From positions 474,287 to 538,286 of the forward strand of contig NC_025869.1 of NCBI RefSeq assembly GCF_000755165.1: a stretch of DNA of 64,000 nt, given 5' to 3'. The stretch comes from Leishmania panamensis (taxonomy: Eukaryota; Euglenozoa; Kinetoplastea; Trypanosomatida; Trypanosomatidae). Each line of letters starts with the position of its first letter. The first letter of the stretch is position 1. Positions 60,642 to 64,000 of this stretch are shown here, one piece after another. The translations under genes and the position numbers were made by a program. The notes below the pieces were generated by a model. The model was not told the origin of the DNA, ran no database searches, and saw only the letters and a program-made list of their open reading frames with translations.

Positions 60642-61345
60642 AAGGTGCAGGAGGAGGCATGTGAGGATTCACCGACGCGGGCGGGTCCATCTTGTGCTTT
60701 TGACTTCCCTTACACTGTCATTAGCGCAATGGTCAAGGCCTAAGCAGCGATCACGGCGCACGCCAGATAATGCAAAGCACTGTCTCCTCCCAAGTAGAAA
60801 TAAGCAGCATCCAATGGACAAAACGCGACCTAAACACTCTACTGATTTGTAAATCCAGGGTCCCCCTCTCTTCTTTTGTGGTCGTATTGTGCGGATGTTT
60901 ATGTGGTTTACTGTCCTCTCTCTTCCGGATAAACGCGCGATATGGCACCACACCAATCAGGTGGCACGTGGGGCCTTCATAAGACATGGATTCGTGTGCA
61001 CAGAAGCTGACATGCTTTTTCCCCCCCTCCCTCTTCCTCTGATCGTTGATTGACTCATGCAGGCGTGTGTACCATCAAGGCACGCGACTCAGTAATATCC
61101 CGCACTCGTTTTGCGTCTGACGTACTGTGGAGCGTGATGGATCTTCACCGGAAGACACCTTTAAATACCATCTACGGAGGATACACGTTAGGGCTCTAAT
61201 GTGCAGTCGAGGGAAAAGAAACAGAACCCAATGGGCTGTGATTGCCAGTGAAGGACACTGATACTGCCGCTATCATTGTCGTCTGTTTTCATGCACGTCT
61301 TGTCAACTCGCTCTAATGCTGTCGTGCATCATGCCGCTCTATTCA
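60642..61345. other. Spacer, no gene seen
   Basis: UTR-like sequence after the acid phosphatase stop. No retroposon or coding frame identified. Confidence 0.5.
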
Positions 61346-61384
61346 AACACACATTCTCCCCCCCCCTTTTATCGCATCCACGCA
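61346..61384 (+). promoter_or_regulatory. Spliced-leader acceptor of the RsmH-like gene
   Basis: CAAACACACATTCTCCCCCC and on through CTTTTATCGCATCCACGCAG: a strong C/T tract ending in CAG at 61382-61384, 129 bases before the ATG at 61514. Confidence 0.55.
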
Positions 61385-61513
61385 GAAAGAAGGAAAGGCT
61401 CCTATCACAGGATAGTTTGGAGCATAGCACGATCTGTGTTTTTTCCCTCAAACTTACAATAGGGGGGAACGACCCGTACCGCTTGTCCTGTGTACCATCT
61501 TCTCTTGGTGGAC

Positions 61514-63028
61514 ATGGGTCATCACCCTTATGCAGCGGCTGCGAGTAGGGGAATGAAGCGCATCGTTGCACCAAAGCGATGGTCGATCGTAAATCACGTT
61601 GAGCACCCTCCGCTTATGCCGAAGCAGCTCTTACAGGGTGTCTGCGGCGGGCTGCGGTGGCTCGAGTCTAAGAACCTCGCTGAGTTCTTGGCAAAGCGCG
61701 CCATCGAAGACGGTTTTCCCTGTACAAAGAGGCAGCGGAGGGCCTTCGACGTGCGACCACCACCACCATCGCGTCCAGGACCTCGCAAGAGCCGACTGCA
61801 CAAAAAGAGTCTGGCGCGCCGCCCTGACGGGGCTGTACGACGGACTGAGGGCACTCTGGAGCCACCTCGCACGACAGGTGCCAGTGACGCCCTCGTCTCT
61901 TCCAGCACAGCACTTACGTTGAGCTCCTCGTCTGTCTTGGATGCTCTGGTGCTACGGGAAAAGCAGAAACGACTCGTTACGTACGACGTTTTGGACTGTA
62001 CATTTGGCTCCGGCTTTCACACTGGTGTGGTGCTTGAGAACGGTCGACCATACACCCGAGTTGTTGCGATGGATTGCGACGTGGCGGCGACGGTGAGCGC
62101 GCGCAAGATCGCTGATGAGTTCGGCGCCAAAAGGTTTCGATTCTATGCACGTCCCATGTCGGAGGCCAAGGCCATGTTTGGCGAGCGTTCCTTCGATGCC
62201 GTTATGATTGACCCTGGACCGTCGTTCACTCAACTCGAGAACCCTGAGCGGGGCTTTCTTCTGGGTGATGAGAGTGACCATGCACTCGACATGCGCTACG
62301 GGCTGATGTACAAGCTCGGGGCGCTAGAGTACCTCAACACGGTGCCGCAGCATGCCCTCTCCGGCGCTCTCGCTTCCTACGAGCTGCTGACTCCTCAGCA
62401 GTCCATGAAGCTGGCTCGAGCCATCCGGCAACGGCGCCCCTTCGGTGGCGCGCATCGCGTGCTAGAGGTGGTGGAGGAGGCAGGTAACGAGCTCCCTGAA
62501 GAGGGGTGGATGAGCCAAGGTAGCCGACGGAAGACTTCGATGTCATGGAACTTCATAACGTCGTTGAGATGCATCGTGAACCACGAGCGCCAGGAGCTGA
62601 GCGAGGCCCTGCAAAATGCGCTGCTGCTCCTGCGCGCCGATGGCCGACTTGTTGTCTTTTCTCGTCTCCTGTGGGAGGAGAAGCTGATCTCCGCCACTAT
62701 CAGCCAGCACCCGGATGCTCTGCTAAGTTACTCGGAGGTTATTCCCATCGACGAAGTGCAGGAGCACGGCCACTCACGCCACACAAAGATGTGGATTGTC
62801 ACTCGCACCCACAGCTCCTCGTACGTTCTCAAGAACAGTCAGGAGCTCACGGAGGAGGCGGTACAGGAGAGCTCGATGCGGTGGATGGGCGGCCTCTTCG
62901 CTGGCCAGACGTTTGGCTTCCCAGCGAACAACTTCACTTTTGAGAGCAAGGATCGGAAGGACTGGGCCGCAGTGCGCAGAAACAAGAACCCACCACCCTT
63001 CGACAGCGATGATGATCCACGAGGCTAA
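61514..63028 (+). CDS. RsmH/MraW-type rRNA (cytosine-N4) methyltransferase, METTL15-like
   Basis: 504 residues. The family blocks appear in order: EHPPLMPKQLLQGV (RsmH: H-x-P-V-L-x-x-E-x-L), motif I VLDCTFGSGFHTGVVLE at ~158 (RsmH: D-x-T-x-G-x-G-G-H-(T/S)), VVAMDCD, FDAVMIDPGPSFTQL-ENPERGFLL (RsmH: D-L-G-x-S-S-x-Q-L-D-x-x-x-R-G-F-S-F), ALDMRYG (L-D-M-R-M), and LRCIVNHERQEL (L-R-I-x-V-N-x-E-L). About 100 basic, Pro/Arg-rich residues are inserted between the first block and motif I. The human relative METTL15 makes m4C in the mitochondrial 12S rRNA, so a mitoribosomal role is likely here; MKRIVAPKRWSIV, just after the start, could be part of a targeting signal. The start is the first ATG after the splice tract; the next in-frame ATG is at 61553. 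Confidence 0.83.
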   Translation: MGHHPYAAAASRGMKRIVAPKRWSIVNHVEHPPLMPKQLLQGVCGGLRWLESKNLAEFLAKRAIEDGFPCTKRQRRAFDVRPPPPSRPGPRKSRLHKKSLARRPDGAVRRTEGTLEPPRTTGASDALVSSSTALTLSSSSVLDALVLREKQKRLVTYDVLDCTFGSGFHTGVVLENGRPYTRVVAMDCDVAATVSARKIADEFGAKRFRFYARPMSEAKAMFGERSFDAVMIDPGPSFTQLENPERGFLLGDESDHALDMRYGLMYKLGALEYLNTVPQHALSGALASYELLTPQQSMKLARAIRQRRPFGGAHRVLEVVEEAGNELPEEGWMSQGSRRKTSMSWNFITSLRCIVNHERQELSEALQNALLLLRADGRLVVFSRLLWEEKLISATISQHPDALLSYSEVIPIDEVQEHGHSRHTKMWIVTRTHSSSYVLKNSQELTEEAVQESSMRWMGGLFAGQTFGFPANNFTFESKDRKDWAAVRRNKNPPPFDSDDDPRG

Positions 63029-64000
63029 TACATGCGAAGCGGAGGGAGAGCGGGATGGGAAGGGCACAGATACGAAAAGTGGAGCGGGTGGTGTGTGCGT
63101 ATGTAGGGATAATGCAATGACGTGGACTGCACGCTCGGGGACTGGGCTTCTGCGCGTCGTGCGCCTGGTTCGTGATCGAGAGTTGCCAATTCAGTTACAC
63201 AGCCTCACTTCACCAAAGAAGCCTTCTACTTGTTTGCATCTGTTTCTCCACCCATTTCCTTGCGCGCACTCGTCCGAGAGATGAGGACACTACAACTGTT
63301 TGCCGTCATCATTCCATTTTGCTGTTTTGCTTTTCTCTACGTTGGTGCGTCATACTCACAGACAGAAACGAGTCGATGCAAATGAAGTGTGCAAACAGCA
63401 CTTCCGCCGCTCCCCTCACAATTTCTTGGACTATTCATCACTCCACCCACCAATCTGCGCGTCCGAGCGATGGGTAACGCGTGCTTGTATGCTTTCTGTA
63501 GGAAGTGGCCAGGTGGAAGGGCAAGAGGGGGTGGAGTAGGGGCAGGGGGGGGGCCTTGTTAATGCACCAGCACACGTGCAGCGTCTTTTCCCTAGAAGTG
63601 ACCGTACTGCCGACGACTTTTCGCGCGTGTGTTCTTTTGCTATCGATTTTATCATTTTCCCCTTTCCACTTTCCGCTTCTCCTTCGTTTACCGTCGTTGG
63701 CATACCTGCACTCGTACATCACACAAAGGCATACGCACAAGAACCCCACACGATCTACTTGCGCTTATTGAGTTTTGTGCGAGGGAAGCACAGATGTGTG
63801 GTTGCCTTGGCTTTCACGTCAAGTCTCAGCGTTTGTTTGCTGTTTGTTTTTGCTGTTTCGCTGCTCTGGGGGATAAGTCCTTCTTAGGACGTGGCTCGCA
63901 CCTTTTCCTTTCTTCGCAGTGCACAGGAGGTGCAAGGCGGATAGCTTGGGACTCTTTTCACCCAGCTTGTCGGCGTTGAAACACTGCGCACACGGTCAAG
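63029..64000. other. Right end of window, no gene seen
   Basis: 3' UTR-like sequence after the RsmH-like gene, with a G-rich run near 63545-63553 and C/T-rich stretches beyond 63640 that could be the acceptor tract of a gene outside the window. Confidence 0.5.

Noticed and set aside
1..64000. tRNA, rRNA or snoRNA genes
   Set aside because: I looked for tRNA A/B-box patterns and clustered small RNA genes, especially in the strand-switch region, and saw none that I could support.

Overview
The window is nuclear DNA of a trypanosomatid, most probably a Leishmania of the subgenus Viannia (L. braziliensis/guyanensis/panamensis group). Reasons seen in the sequence: intron-less genes in two long directional clusters, pyrimidine tracts followed by AG just upstream of starts (spliced-leader acceptors), long UTR-like spacers full of GT/GA microsatellites, several near-identical copies of a retroposon opening with the Pr77-type hallmark of the ingi/L1Tc clade (SIDER-type), and a small acylated repeat protein of the HASP-like (OHL) kind known from Viannia. 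The OHL array together with coronin suggests the region equivalent to Leishmania chromosome 23; this is inference from memory of synteny, not from a search.

Layout. From 1 to 45.2 kb all genes lie on the minus strand and are read leftwards. In transcription order from 45.2 kb they are: two coiled-coil proteins (43.8-45.2 and 41.5-43.4 kb); a broken papain-family cysteine peptidase (40.0-41.0); a SIDER (39.4-39.9); a 1350-residue coiled-coil protein (35.1-39.1) with an antisense SIDER 40 bases past its stop; an EB1-like protein (32.1-33.4); a chimeric fragment made of part of the neighbouring gene joined to SIDER sequence (30.0-30.3); a Stealth-family phosphotransferase (26.8-29.2); an F-box/LRR protein (21.0-22.5); a BMT2/SAMTOR-like methyltransferase (17.5-19.5); a HAD-family protein (13.6-15.1); a FHIT-type HIT protein (11.8-13.1); 5-formyltetrahydrofolate cyclo-ligase (9.4-10.8); an unknown protein (6.8-8.8); a CFAP97-like protein (3.8-5.4); and an OHL gene (1.7-2.4), whose start and 5' flank recur at position 1, showing a tandem array that continues out of the window.

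From 45.2 to 53.2 kb is a divergent strand-switch region, the usual kind of Pol II start region in these organisms. It is largely filled by a very GC-rich, decayed ingi/L1Tc-like retrotransposon (DIRE) with recognisable endonuclease and reverse-transcriptase remnants on the plus strand, ending in SIDER-type sequence.

From 53.2 to 63.0 kb all genes are on the plus strand: a small one-TM protein, coronin (with a sense SIDER in its 3' UTR), mitochondrial ribosomal protein uS9m, a TMEM234-like protein, a membrane-bound histidine acid phosphatase, and an RsmH/METTL15-like rRNA methyltransferase with a large insertion. The genes do not form one pathway; each cluster is presumably one polycistronic unit whose members are controlled after transcription, with SIDER-bearing 3' UTRs as likely instability elements. 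Two of the proteins (uS9m and the RsmH-like enzyme) point to the mitochondrial ribosome, several (EB1, coronin, CFAP97-like, coiled-coil proteins) to the cytoskeleton and flagellum, and three (OHL, Stealth, acid phosphatase) to the parasite surface and secretory path.
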